Source: Flavobacteriia bacterium (lineage in GTDB: Bacteria; Bacteroidota; Bacteroidia; Flavobacteriales; Flavobacteriaceae). Taken from it: 21,824 nt of DNA. How positions within the stretch are numbered: position 1 is the stretch's first letter; the number at the start of each line of letters is the position of its first letter. Shown here piece by piece: positions 6,467 to 14,651 of this stretch. The notes below the pieces were generated by a model, which ran no database searches, was not told the origin of the DNA, and was given only the letters and a program-made list of their open reading frames with translations. Position numbers and translations under genes: made by a program. The stretch is taken from positions 1-21,824 of the forward strand of contig JAHBAN010000052.1 of assembly GCA_018500075.1 (NCBI GenBank), in the 5' to 3' direction.

Positions 6467-7738
6467 TCAGCTGTGCTCGCGCAGGATATGTCCGGCGAGA
6501 TAGAGCGAACCGCAGATTAGAACGCGCGCGTGTGGCGCGTCGCGCAGGATAGTGTCGAGTGCGCTGCGCACGCTTTGGGCGGCATAGGCTTGCAGGCCGG
6601 CGCGTGTGGCGGCGGCGGCGGTTGTTTCGGCGGGCAGGGTGTTGGCCTCGCCCGGGATCGAAACGGCGTGCAGCGCCTCGATATGGGGCACAACGGGGGC
6701 GAGATAGCCGGCGATGTCTTTGGTGTTGAGCATACCGCAGATCATGTAGGTGGGCCGTTTCGGAAGGCGGGTGAGGCTCTCGGCGAGTGTGGCGCCACAG
6801 GCGGCGTTGTGGCCGCCATCAAGCCAAAGCTCGGCCTCGGGTGCGGCGTCAATCAGCGGGCCATGCGCGAGTTTTTGCATCCGCGCGGGCCATGTTGCGC
6901 CGGTGACGGCGGCGTCATAGGCGGCTTCGGGCAGGCCGAGGTGACGCAGGCCGGCGAGGGCGGCGCCCGCATTCTGGAACTGATGCGCGCCCATGAGGGC
7001 GGGCGGGGGCAGATCGAGCAGGCCGGTTTCGTCCTGATAGACGAGGCGGCCACGCTCTTCGGACACGTGCCAGTGCTGGCCTTGGGCCAGAAGCGGCGCG
7101 CCGAGGCTGGCGGCTTTGGCCTCGATCACCTCGGCGGCGTCTTCGGGCTGGGCCGACATCACGAGGGGCACGCCACGTTTGATGATCCCTGCTTTTTCGC
7201 TCGCGATCTGGGCGACGGTATCGCCCAGAAACTGCGGGTGATCAAAGGAGACCGGGGTGATCACTGTGAGGGCGGGTTTGGTGATGACGTTTGTGGCGTC
7301 GAGCCGTCCGCCGAGGCCGACTTCGAGCAGCGTATAGTCGGCCGGCGTGCGCGACATGGCAAGGAGGCCCGCGACGGTTGTGATTTCGAAATAGGTGATC
7401 GTGTCGCCGTTGTTGGCGTCATAGCATTCGTTGAGCACCTCGGTGAGGTGATCTTCGGTGATCAGCTCGCCTCGCAAGCGGATGCGCTCGTGAAAGCGGG
7501 CGAGGTGGGGCGAGGTATAGGCGTGTGCCGTCAGGCCCGCGCCTTCGATGCCGGCGCGGAACATGGCAAGGGTTGAGCCTTTGCCGTTGGTCCCGGCGAT
7601 ATGGATCACGGGGGGCAGCCTGTCTTGCGGGTTGCCGAGCGCGTCAAGCAGCTTCCACACGCGGTCGAGCGTGAGGTCGATGATCTTGGGGTGAAGCGCC
7701 ATCATCCTCTCAAGGATGACATCTGATCCTGCGCTCAT
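6467..7738 (-). CDS. folC: Bifunctional dihydrofolate synthase / folylpolyglutamate synthase
   Basis: A 423-residue Mur-ligase-family enzyme that adds glutamate to dihydropteroate and to folates, using ATP in the cytoplasm. Marks are the P-loop HIAGTNGKGSTLAMF with GTNGKGS at 49-55, the TSPHLARFHERIRLRGELI folate-binding region (75-93), TYFEITTVAG, VGLGGRLDATN, and the C-terminal WLDGGHNA with the ligase DGGHN motif. The start ATG overlaps the accD stop (ATGA), the common accD-folC arrangement in alphaproteobacteria. Length is normal. A weak hairpin (CGCATTT and AAATGCG arms, 6409-6427) lies 40-58 bases downstream, without a clear U tract, so termination here is uncertain. Confidence 0.96.
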   Translation of the reverse strand: MSAGSDVILERMMALHPKIIDLTLDRVWKLLDALGNPQDRLPPVIHIAGTNGKGSTLAMFRAGIEGAGLTAHAYTSPHLARFHERIRLRGELITEDHLTEVLNECYDANNGDTITYFEITTVAGLLAMSRTPADYTLLEVGLGGRLDATNVITKPALTVITPVSFDHPQFLGDTVAQIASEKAGIIKRGVPLVMSAQPEDAAEVIEAKAASLGAPLLAQGQHWHVSEERGRLVYQDETGLLDLPPPALMGAHQFQNAGAALAGLRHLGLPEAAYDAAVTGATWPARMQKLAHGPLIDAAPEAELWLDGGHNAACGATLAESLTRLPKRPTYMICGMLNTKDIAGYLAPVVPHIEALHAVSIPGEANTLPAETTAAAATRAGLQAYAAQSVRSALDTILRDAPHARVLICGSLYLAGHILREHS

Positions 7739-8670
7739 TTTTTGGTGTCTGCCTCTGCCGGCGCCGCGGCCTCTGCGGCTTGGGCCAGAGTTGGGGCCGG
7801 CAGATCGCCCGCAACGGGCGGCGGCATATCCATGAGCATCCGGATGATCTGGATCAGCTCGCCGCGCATTTCGGTGCGGGGCGTGACGCGGTCCAGCATC
7901 CCGTGATCGAGCAGATATTCGGCGCGCTGGAAGCCCTCGGGGAGCTTTTCGCCGATGGTTTGCTGGATCACACGCGGGCCGGCAAAGCAGATCAGCGCGT
8001 TTGGCTCGGCGATCTGGACATCGCCCAGCATGGCATAGGAGGCTGTGACGCCGCCTGTTGTGGGGTGGGTCAGAACGACGATATAGGGCAGGCCGGCTTC
8101 TTTGAGCATCTGCACGGCGACTGTGGTGCGCGGCATTTGCATGAGGCTGAGAATGCCCTCCTGCATCCGTGCGCCACCGGCAGCAGAGAACAGCACGAGC
8201 GGGCGCTTGAGCTTTACGGCGCGTTCGGCGGCAGCGATGATGGCATTGCCGACATACATTCCCATGGAGCCGCCCATGAAGGAAAAATCCTGCGCGGCGG
8301 CGATGATCGGGGTGCGGCCGATGTCGCCTTCGGCCACGAGCATGGCCTCTTTTTCGCCGGTTGATTTTTGGGCGGCTTTCATCCGGTCGGGGTATTTTTT
8401 CTGGTCGCGGAATTTGAGCGGGTCTTCGATCGGGGCAGGGACTTTGACCTCGGTGAAGATGCCGCCATCAAACAATGCGGTGAAGCGGTCGCGCGGCGTG
8501 ATGCCCATATGGTGGCCGCAGGAGGTGCAAACATTGAGATTGCCTGCGAGTTCGCGGTGAAACAGCATGGTGCCGCAGTCGTCGCATTTGCTCCAGAGAT
8601 TCTCGGGCGTGTCGCGGCGCGAGAAAATCGAGTTGATGCGCGGACGGACGTAGTTTGTGATCCAGTTCAT
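7735..8670 (-). CDS. accD: Acetyl-CoA carboxylase carboxyltransferase subunit beta
   Basis: The 311-residue beta subunit of the carboxyltransferase half of acetyl-CoA carboxylase, which makes malonyl-CoA for fatty acid synthesis. The zinc ribbon has Cys29, Cys32, Cys48 and Cys51 (CDDC ... CTSC), positions almost equal to E. coli AccD. The crotonase-like core shows FMGGSMGMYVGNAI, VLFSAAGGARMQEGILSLMQ, HPTTGGVTASYAMLGD and ICFAGPRVIQQTI. The C-terminus is a short Ala/Pro-rich tail. Start at 8670 has AAAGG 7 bases upstream. It is separated by 63 bases from the CPBP gene upstream and overlaps folC by 4 bases. Confidence 0.97.
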   Translation of the reverse strand: MNWITNYVRPRINSIFSRRDTPENLWSKCDDCGTMLFHRELAGNLNVCTSCGHHMGITPRDRFTALFDGGIFTEVKVPAPIEDPLKFRDQKKYPDRMKAAQKSTGEKEAMLVAEGDIGRTPIIAAAQDFSFMGGSMGMYVGNAIIAAAERAVKLKRPLVLFSAAGGARMQEGILSLMQMPRTTVAVQMLKEAGLPYIVVLTHPTTGGVTASYAMLGDVQIAEPNALICFAGPRVIQQTIGEKLPEGFQRAEYLLDHGMLDRVTPRTEMRGELIQIIRMLMDMPPPVAGDLPAPTLAQAAEAAAPAEADTKK

Positions 8671-8733
8671 AGAGGGGCCTTTGCCGTTTCACTTGTCAGG
8701 AGTCCAGATAATCAGGACGGGCGGGAAATGCAA

Positions 8734-9642
8734 TCAGCGCTTGAGGCCGATGCGCGCGGCAAGCCACATGAGGCCCAGCAAAAGAAGCTCGAGCGCAAGC
8801 CGCCAGTCAAGGCCGGCGGGCGCGTCGCTTGTGAAGGGTTCGCCCAGTGTTTCGGGGGCAAAGAGAAAGAGCGCAAAGCCCGAAGACGGCCCGCCCGCCT
8901 CGCCATAGAGCAGGAAGGCGAAGGCGTTATTGGCAAAGTGAAAGGCGAGTGCGGGGCCGAGTGTGCCGGCGCGGGCGGTCAGATCGGAGGCGGCAAGGCC
9001 AAAGCAGAAGGCCCAGATGACATATTGCAGATTGGTTGTCAGGGGGCTTGCCGCGCTCCAGTGGGCGAAGCCGAAGGCGAGGTTTGTCAGGAGCAGCCAG
9101 CTTGCCGGGTGCTCAAAGAGTGTGGCGAGCTGTTGTTGCAAATAGCCGCGGTAAAGCAGCTCTTCGGCGGCGATCTGGACAAAGACCGCCCCGAGCGAGA
9201 GCGGCAGAAGCGCCCCCCAGGTCAGCGGCGCGCGGACGGTGTGCAGGGCATCTGCGCTCCACCAGGGCGGGACAAACTCCAGCACCAGCAACAGCAGGCC
9301 CAGCGGGGCGAGCACGGCGCAAAACTGGCGCAGGGCAAGGCGCGGCGGGCCGATCAGGGTTCTGGCGGGGCGGTGATGCAGGCGGCGCACAACGAGCGCC
9401 ACAAGTACCGCGAGCAGGCCGAAGGAGGCGAGCTGGGCGCCAAGGCCAAGGGGAGTTGAGCCTGCGAAGAAGGCGGCGATCCAGTCGGGCTGAAGGGCCA
9501 GCAGGAGCGCTTCGATCAGATCATAGGTGAGGTAGTAGCCAAGCTCGATCAGGCAATAGCCCAGCCCGACGGTGAGCACTGTGCCGCTGAGGTCTGCGGG
9601 GGCAATAAAGGCGCGGTGGGCAGCATAGGGGGCGCGGCGCAT
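8734..9642 (-). CDS. CPBP family intramembrane metalloprotease (paralogue 1)
   Basis: A 302-residue multi-pass membrane protein of the CPBP (CAAX protease and bacteriocin-processing, Abi) family. The family motifs are all present: EELLYRG with Glu160, Glu161 and Arg165; FGFAHW with His194; and FHFANN with His235. These form the predicted metal-binding active site within the membrane. About eight hydrophobic segments are seen, and the C-terminus ends in LMWLAARIGLKR. Substrates of bacterial CPBP proteins are mostly unknown; roles include prenylated-peptide-like processing, bacteriocin self-immunity and membrane scaffolding. It lies 3 bases after its paralogue and shares its layout, so the pair arose by duplication. 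No clear ribosome-binding site precedes the ATG, which suggests translational coupling. Confidence 0.88.
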   Translation of the reverse strand: MRRAPYAAHRAFIAPADLSGTVLTVGLGYCLIELGYYLTYDLIEALLLALQPDWIAAFFAGSTPLGLGAQLASFGLLAVLVALVVRRLHHRPARTLIGPPRLALRQFCAVLAPLGLLLLVLEFVPPWWSADALHTVRAPLTWGALLPLSLGAVFVQIAAEELLYRGYLQQQLATLFEHPASWLLLTNLAFGFAHWSAASPLTTNLQYVIWAFCFGLAASDLTARAGTLGPALAFHFANNAFAFLLYGEAGGPSSGFALFLFAPETLGEPFTSDAPAGLDWRLALELLLLGLMWLAARIGLKR

Positions 9643-9645
9643 CTG

Positions 9646-10533
9646 TCAGCGCCGCAGCGAGAGCCGTGCTGCAAGCCAGGCGCAGAGCAGGGTCATCAGG
9701 TCATAGGGCAGCCAGATCGGCAGGAGGGCGGGATCGGTCAGCTCGAAGGGGTAGGTATAGAGCGCAAGGCCGACGAGCGTATCGCCCGGCGTGACATAGA
9801 GCAGGCTGGCGACATTGAAAAACACGTGCAGTGCAATGGCGGGAGCGAGCGTTCCGGAGCGGGCTGTCAGATCGGCGGCGGCGAGGCCGAAGAGGGCGGC
9901 GCCCAGAACCAGCGCCCAAGCGTTGGGGCCGGCGAGCGACGGCTCGTAGTGCAGCGCGCCAAAGACCAGCGCGGGCAGCACAAGCCAGACCACCGGGCGC
10001 GCAAACCGCGCCGCAAGCTGGCTCTGGGCGTAGCCGCGAAACAGCAGTTCTTCGGCTGTGACCTGAATAAGCAGCAGCGGCAGGGCGAGCGGCAGAAGCG
10101 CAAGCCAGCGCAGGTAGTCGAGATTGTGAAACGGCTGGAGGATGCCCGGCTCGGGGAGGAACCAGAGCAGAACCGCAAAGCCGCCAAGCGCTGTGCTCAC
10201 GCGCAGGCCCTGCTGGAGGAACAGGCGGCCTTTGCCAAAGAGTGTCGCAAGCGGGCGGTGATGCAACAGATTGAGCACAAGGCCGAGGGCGATGATGATA
10301 AAGCCGAAGGAGGCGAGAATGGCGAGCATCCCGCGCGGGGTGCTGCCGTTGTCTATTTCCTCGAGCAGGGCGGGCCAGTCTTGCGCTGGCACCATCTCGG
10401 CGAGCAGGGTAAAATAGCTGTGGCCGAGCGTCAGATAGCAGCCGACCACAAGCACAAGGCCGAGGCCAAAGCGCCAAAGCTCCGCGCTTTGGCGCGCGGG
10501 GGCAGTTAAAAAATCTTGGCCCTGATAACGCAT
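9646..10533 (-). CDS. CPBP family intramembrane metalloprotease (paralogue 2)
   Basis: A 295-residue membrane protein with the same architecture as the next gene: AEELLFRGYAQSQLA (Glu161, Glu162, Arg166), FGALHY (His195) and ALHVFFN (His236), within many hydrophobic segments. The two paralogues share landmarks such as LASFG, LHHRP, ADLTARSGTLAP / SDLTARAGTLGP and the C-terminal LAARLSLRR / LAARIGLKR, but are clearly diverged. All catalytic residues are kept in both, so neither looks like a decayed copy. It follows rpiB after an 88-base gap with an imperfect hairpin. The substrate is unknown. Confidence 0.88.
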   Translation of the reverse strand: MRYQGQDFLTAPARQSAELWRFGLGLVLVVGCYLTLGHSYFTLLAEMVPAQDWPALLEEIDNGSTPRGMLAILASFGFIIIALGLVLNLLHHRPLATLFGKGRLFLQQGLRVSTALGGFAVLLWFLPEPGILQPFHNLDYLRWLALLPLALPLLLIQVTAEELLFRGYAQSQLAARFARPVVWLVLPALVFGALHYEPSLAGPNAWALVLGAALFGLAAADLTARSGTLAPAIALHVFFNVASLLYVTPGDTLVGLALYTYPFELTDPALLPIWLPYDLMTLLCAWLAARLSLRR

Positions 10534-10538
10534 TTGTC

Positions 10539-10573
10539 AGGCTTTAGCGCCAAACACGCGCCGCGCAAAGCCT
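10539..10573. other. Imperfect hairpin in the rpiB-CPBP gap
   Basis: AGGCTTTAGCGC (10539-10550) can pair with GCGCAAAGCCT (10563-10573) with one bulged base. It lies 49 bases after the rpiB stop and just before the CPBP start. No U tract follows on the minus strand, so it may be an attenuator-like or processing structure rather than a terminator. The rest of the gap shows nothing. Confidence 0.4.
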
Positions 10574-10621
10574 TAGCCTGCCGGCAGAGTTTATTTTTCT
10601 CTGTGCTGTGACGCCGCTGCG

Positions 10622-11065
10622 CTAGGCCTCTATTGCGGTGATCATATCGACGCGGGTGCCATGACGGCCGCCTTCGAACTCGGCGGAGAGGAAGGCGTCC
10701 ACGATATCAAGAGCGAGGCCCGCGCCTGTGACGCGCTCGCCGATGGAGAGCATATTGGCGTTGTTATGCGCGCGGATCATGCGGGCGGAATAGGCTTCCG
10801 AGCAGACGCCACAGCGGATTCCTTTGACTTTGTTGGCGGCCATCATGATGCCCTGACCTGTGCCGCAGAGGATAATGCCAAGGTCACACTCGCCCGAGGC
10901 GACCAGCTCGGCTGCGGCTTGGCCGTGCTTGGGGTAATGCGTGCTTTCGGGGGTTGTTGGCCCGATGTCGACGGCTTCATAGCCCTGTGCCGTGATATGG
11001 GCGGCAATGGCTTGGCGCAGCTCGATGGCGGCGTGGTCACTGGAGAGGGCGATGCGTTTGGTCAT
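10622..11065 (-). CDS. rpiB: Ribose 5-phosphate isomerase B
   Basis: A 147-residue enzyme of the RpiB/LacAB sugar-phosphate isomerase family. It interconverts ribose 5-phosphate and ribulose 5-phosphate in the pentose phosphate pathway. Active-site residues are visible: SSDHAA with Asp10 and His11, ILCGTGQG with the catalytic Cys67, and RAHNNANML with His100. The length is normal. It starts 5 bases after the pheA stop, so the two are probably co-transcribed. Confidence 0.96.
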   Translation of the reverse strand: MTKRIALSSDHAAIELRQAIAAHITAQGYEAVDIGPTTPESTHYPKHGQAAAELVASGECDLGIILCGTGQGIMMAANKVKGIRCGVCSEAYSARMIRAHNNANMLSIGERVTGAGLALDIVDAFLSAEFEGGRHGTRVDMITAIEA

Positions 11066-11070
11066 GGGGC

Positions 11071-11901
11071 TTATCTTTCGCGGTCGGCGGGGTAGACGCC
11101 GATGATTTGGATATAGGAGGTGAAATAGTCGAGTTCTTCCAGCGCCAGTTTGACGTTGGGGTCGTCGGGGTGGCCGTCGATGTCGGCGTAAAAGCGGGTC
11201 GCCGTGAAGGAGCCGTCGACCATATAGCTTTCGAGCTTGGTCATGTTGACACCGTTGGTGGCGAAACCGCCCATGGCTTTGTAGAGCGCGGCGGGAATGT
11301 TGCGCACTTCAAAGACGAAGGTTGTCATCATGTTGAGTTTGCCGCGGCGCGACAGATCGGCTTTGCGGCCCATAATGACAAAGCGGGTCGTGTTGTGGCC
11401 GTGATCTTCGATATCGGAGGCCAGAACGGTGAGGCCATGGATGTCTGCGGCCAGCTCGGAGGCGAGCACGCCCTGATCTTGCGCGCCGGAGGCGGCCAGC
11501 TCGGCGGCGGCGCCTGCGCTGTCGGCGGCCGAGATGGGCGCGATGCCGTGCTGTTTCAGGAATGTGGCCGACTGGGGCAGCAGGACAGGGTGCGCGCGCA
11601 CGCTTGTGATCGCTGAAAGCGGCACGCCTGCGTTGGCCATGAGCGCGATGCGCACCCGCACGAAAGCCTCATCGACGATGAACAGGCCACAGTCGGGAAT
11701 AAGGCGGTGATTGTCCGCGACGCGGCCATAGGTCGTATTTTCGACCGGAAGCATGGCCAGATCGGCGGCGCCCGATTTGACCGCGTCGATCGCGGCTTCA
11801 AAGGACGCGCAGGGCACAGGCACGGCATTGGGGCGTGCTGTTGTGCAGGCTTCGTGGCTGTAGGCGCCCAATTCGCCCTGAAATGCGATCCGTTCAGACA
11901 T
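11071..11901 (-). CDS. pheA: Prephenate dehydratase
   Basis: A 276-residue monofunctional prephenate dehydratase, converting prephenate to phenylpyruvate in phenylalanine synthesis. The catalytic domain begins MSERIAFQGELGAYSHEA and contains LPVENTTYGRV (51-61) and the catalytic TTRF at 171-174. The C-terminal ACT domain (about 190-270) is the expected phenylalanine sensor: the usual ESRP motif reads ESYM (224-227) here, which is typical of some alphaproteobacteria but changes the effector-binding contact. There is no chorismate mutase domain. AAAGG precedes the ATG at 11901. Divergent from the cytochrome c gene. Confidence 0.95.
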   Translation of the reverse strand: MSERIAFQGELGAYSHEACTTARPNAVPVPCASFEAAIDAVKSGAADLAMLPVENTTYGRVADNHRLIPDCGLFIVDEAFVRVRIALMANAGVPLSAITSVRAHPVLLPQSATFLKQHGIAPISAADSAGAAAELAASGAQDQGVLASELAADIHGLTVLASDIEDHGHNTTRFVIMGRKADLSRRGKLNMMTTFVFEVRNIPAALYKAMGGFATNGVNMTKLESYMVDGSFTATRFYADIDGHPDDPNVKLALEELDYFTSYIQIIGVYPADRER

Positions 11902-12022
11902 ATTTTAACCTTTTTGATGCACCCCGAGAGAGAAGGGGCGTTTGGCCGCAGAAACTACACCTTGCGTAAAGGGAGTGGAAGCGGATAGAAACCGCCAAAA
12001 GCTACCAAACGGAATCTGGCCC

Positions 12023-12550
12023 ATGTTTGATACAATGACATCCACCAAAATCCTCGGCGCGGTTTGTGGCGCGCTTTTGCTGTTTCTTTTTGCCAAGTGG
12101 GGTGCAGACGCGCTTTACACGGTTGGCGGCGGTCATGGTGCGCACGGCGAAGAGCACGTTGCGGGCTATCTGATTGAAGTCGAAGAGGCCGCCGAAGCCG
12201 AAGTCGAAGACGACGCCCCAGACTTTGCAACCATTATGGCAGCCGCCGATGTGAGCAAGGGCGCGAAAGTCTTCAAGAAATGCTCGGCCTGCCACAAAGT
12301 CGAAAAAGGCGCGAATGCGACAGGCCCGTATCTTCACGGTGTTGTTGGCCGCGCGATCGACTCAGCCGAGGGCTTTGGCTACTCGGGCGCGCTTGAGCAG
12401 ATCGGGGCCGACTGGACGCCTGAAAACCTCTATGCCTTCCTTGAGAACCCCAAGAAAGCCGCACCCGGCACAAGCATGAGCTTCTCCGGCCTGAAGAAAT
12501 CATCTGATCGGGCCGATGTAATTGCCTATCTGGACAGCCTCGACGACTGA
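12023..12550 (+). CDS. cycY: Membrane-anchored c-type cytochrome (CycY/CycM type)
   Basis: A 175-residue class I cytochrome c held in the membrane by an uncleaved N-terminal helix. MFDTMTSTKILGAVCGALLL is the anchor start, followed by an Asp/Glu-rich flexible linker (about 51-66) and a heme domain with CSACH at 87-91 and the likely axial Met152 in GTSMSFSGL. The N-terminus, linker and heme domain closely follow Rhodobacter cytochrome c-y, which carries electrons from the bc1 complex to the oxidase or reaction centre without leaving the membrane. The start at 12023 was chosen because the family begins MFDTM; an open frame back to 11942 adds 27 unrelated residues. A strong terminator follows. 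Confidence 0.88.
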   Translation: MFDTMTSTKILGAVCGALLLFLFAKWGADALYTVGGGHGAHGEEHVAGYLIEVEEAAEAEVEDDAPDFATIMAAADVSKGAKVFKKCSACHKVEKGANATGPYLHGVVGRAIDSAEGFGYSGALEQIGADWTPENLYAFLENPKKAAPGTSMSFSGLKKSSDRADVIAYLDSLDD

Positions 12551-12578
12551 GGCCAAGGCGCAGACCAGAGTTTTGAAG

Positions 12579-12613
12579 CCGCCAGCCCCGCAACGGGCTG
12601 GCGGTTTTGCTTT
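12579..12613 (+). terminator. Rho-independent terminator of the cytochrome c gene
   Basis: A perfect 10-bp stem, CCGCCAGCCC (12579-12588) and GGGCTGGCGG (12595-12604), with a CGCAAC loop, is followed by TTTTGCTTT. It begins 28 bases after the stop codon. Confidence 0.9.
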
Positions 12614-12651
12614 GGGGTGCTCACGAATTCTCAACTTGAATGTCATGGGCC

Positions 12652-12679
12652 TTGGAAACTAGGGTGGTCCAACTATAAA
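12652..12679 (+). promoter_or_regulatory. Predicted sigma70 promoter of the yejABEF operon
   Basis: TTGGAA (12652-12657) and TATAAA (12674-12679) are 16 bases apart, between the cytochrome terminator and yejA. The start of transcription would be near 12686, about 33 bases before the ATG. Confidence 0.55.
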
Positions 12680-12718
12680 TAGAGCCTGACAGGGTGTCCG
12701 GCTTTGGGAGGCAAAGGT

Positions 12719-14647
12719 ATGACGGGTTCACGCAAGGGCGCGAAAGCGGCCGCACGGCAGGCGAGAGATGTGGTGGCTCTGGGGCTTGCGAGTATTGTCT
12801 TTCTGACCGCCTCGGTGCTTGTGCTGCGGGCCGAGAGCGCGCTGATCCAAAGCCATGGGTATTCCTACTTTGGCAAGCTGAGCTACCCTGAGGATTACCC
12901 CCATTTCAACTATGTGAACCCTGATGCGCCCAAGGGCGGGGAAATCTCTATCGCGGTGGCGGGCACATTTGACAGCATGAACCCCTATACGCGCAAAGGC
13001 CGCGCGGCGGCGCTTTCGACCGTCGGATACGAATCGCTTTTGGGCGGTGTTCTGGCTGGCTCGGGGGGGCTGCCGGCGGATGTGGACGGGGAGTATTACG
13101 GCCTGCTGGCGCACCGGCTTGAGTATCCGGCGGATAAGAGCTGGGTTGTCTTTTATATGCGCCCCGAGGCCAGATTTTCGGATGGCAGCCCTGTGACGGC
13201 GCATGACATTGCCTTTAGCCACAATCTTTTGCTGGATCAGGGGCTAAAGTCTTATGCCGATGCGGTGCGCAAGCGTATCCCCAAGGTCGAGGTGATCGAC
13301 GATCACACCATCAAGTTCTATTTTGCCGAGGGCATTTCGCGGCGCTCGCTGATCGACCAAGTGGGGTTTGTGCCGGCCTGGTCCAAAAAATGGTATGAAG
13401 AGACGGGCGCGCGGCTGGACGAGAGCCGCCTTGAGGTGTCGCCCGGATCGGGGCCTTATGTGATCGAGAAGGTCGATGTAAACCGCTCGGTGATCTATGA
13501 GCGCAACCCCGACTATTGGGGCAAGGATCTGCCGATCAACGTGGGCCGGCACAACTTTGACACCATCCGGATCGAATATTTTGCCGATGCGACGGCGGCA
13601 TTTGAAGCGTTTAAGGCGGGGTCTGTGACCTATCGCAGCGAGAGCGACCCCAAGCGCTGGGCCACGTCTTATGACTTTCCGGCCGTCGACGACGCTTTTG
13701 TGACGCTCGAGGAAATCCCTGACGGGACGCCGCCTGCGAACACGGGGATTGTTATGAACCTTGGTCGTGAGGCTCTGAAAGACCGACGTGTGCGGGACGC
13801 TTTGGCGCTTGGATTTAACTTTGAGTGGACCAATGCCTCGCTGCTTTACGGGCTGCAAAGCCAGCAGCATTCTTTCAGTACGGGCACAAAGTATGAGGCC
13901 AAGGGCGTGCCGGAGGGCGCGGAGCTTGCGCTTTTGCGCGGGCTGGTGGCGCAGCCTGACCCCGAGGTTTTGACAGAGGCGCCACGGATGCCGCATCTGT
14001 CGCAGAAAGAGCGCCTGAACGATCGCCGCAATCTGCGCGCGGCGATGAAGCTTCTGGATCAGGCGGGCTGGGCTGTGGGGGAGGATGGCAAGCGGCGCAA
14101 TGCCGAGGGCGCGCTTTTGAGCCTCAATCTGTTGTTCAACTCCTCGGACACGCCGACCAACAAGGCTCTTGCGGAGAATTTTATCAGCAATCTGCAAGTG
14201 ATGGGGATTGAGGCGCAGTTTGAAGTGGTGGACCCCTCGCAATATACCTCGCGCGAGCGCGACCATGATTATGATCTGGTTCTGGACGGCTATCCTGCGC
14301 TGTTTGGCGTGGGCACCGGGCTTCAACAGCGCTTTGGCTCGGAGGCGGCGCAGCTTTTGTTTAACCCCGCCTCACTTGCCAGCCCTGTTGTGGACGAGAT
14401 CATCGAGAAGGCGCTTCTGAGTGAGACGCAGGAGGAAGAAGACATGATGCTGCGCGCGCTTGACCGTGTTCTGCGGCACGAATTTTTCCTGATCCCGACA
14501 GGCTATGTCGCCGATCACTGGGTGGCGTATTGGGACCAATACGGGCGGCCCGAGACGATCCCGCCGTTTGCGCTCGGGACGCTTGATTTCTGGTGGTATG
14601 ACGCGGCAAAAGGCGCCGCCCTGAGAGAGCAGGGGGCGCTGAGATAG
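12719..14647 (+). CDS. yejA: Peptide/microcin C type ABC transporter, substrate-binding protein
   Basis: A 642-residue periplasmic family 5 solute-binding protein. The N-terminus is a signal peptide with a long basic n-region and hydrophobic core (about 18-36), likely cut after Ser40. The mature part begins SHGYSYFGKLSYPEDYPHF, then NPDAPKGGEISIAVAGTFDS, both clear YejA signatures. FDTIRIEYFADATAAFEAFKAG and the C-terminal LGTLDFWWYDAAKGAAL also match YejA. In E. coli the system imports peptides and the antibiotic microcin C. The start at 12719 has GGGAGG (12706-12711) with 7 bases spacing; an in-frame TTG at 12704 overlaps that site. The first gene of a four-gene operon; 4 bases separate it from yejB. 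Confidence 0.93.
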   Translation: MTGSRKGAKAAARQARDVVALGLASIVFLTASVLVLRAESALIQSHGYSYFGKLSYPEDYPHFNYVNPDAPKGGEISIAVAGTFDSMNPYTRKGRAAALSTVGYESLLGGVLAGSGGLPADVDGEYYGLLAHRLEYPADKSWVVFYMRPEARFSDGSPVTAHDIAFSHNLLLDQGLKSYADAVRKRIPKVEVIDDHTIKFYFAEGISRRSLIDQVGFVPAWSKKWYEETGARLDESRLEVSPGSGPYVIEKVDVNRSVIYERNPDYWGKDLPINVGRHNFDTIRIEYFADATAAFEAFKAGSVTYRSESDPKRWATSYDFPAVDDAFVTLEEIPDGTPPANTGIVMNLGREALKDRRVRDALALGFNFEWTNASLLYGLQSQQHSFSTGTKYEAKGVPEGAELALLRGLVAQPDPEVLTEAPRMPHLSQKERLNDRRNLRAAMKLLDQAGWAVGEDGKRRNAEGALLSLNLLFNSSDTPTNKALAENFISNLQVMGIEAQFEVVDPSQYTSRERDHDYDLVLDGYPALFGVGTGLQQRFGSEAAQLLFNPASLASPVVDEIIEKALLSETQEEEDMMLRALDRVLRHEFFLIPTGYVADHWVAYWDQYGRPETIPPFALGTLDFWWYDAAKGAALREQGALR

Positions 14648-14651
14648 CCTG

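Noticed and set aside
11923..11938. Attenuator before pheA
   Set aside because: Only a 4-bp CCCC/GGGG stem, with no Phe-rich leader peptide and no U tract.
11942..12022. Extended N-terminus of the cytochrome c
   Set aside because: The family begins MFDTM at 12023, and the added residues are polar and lie before a membrane helix that should be near the N-terminus.
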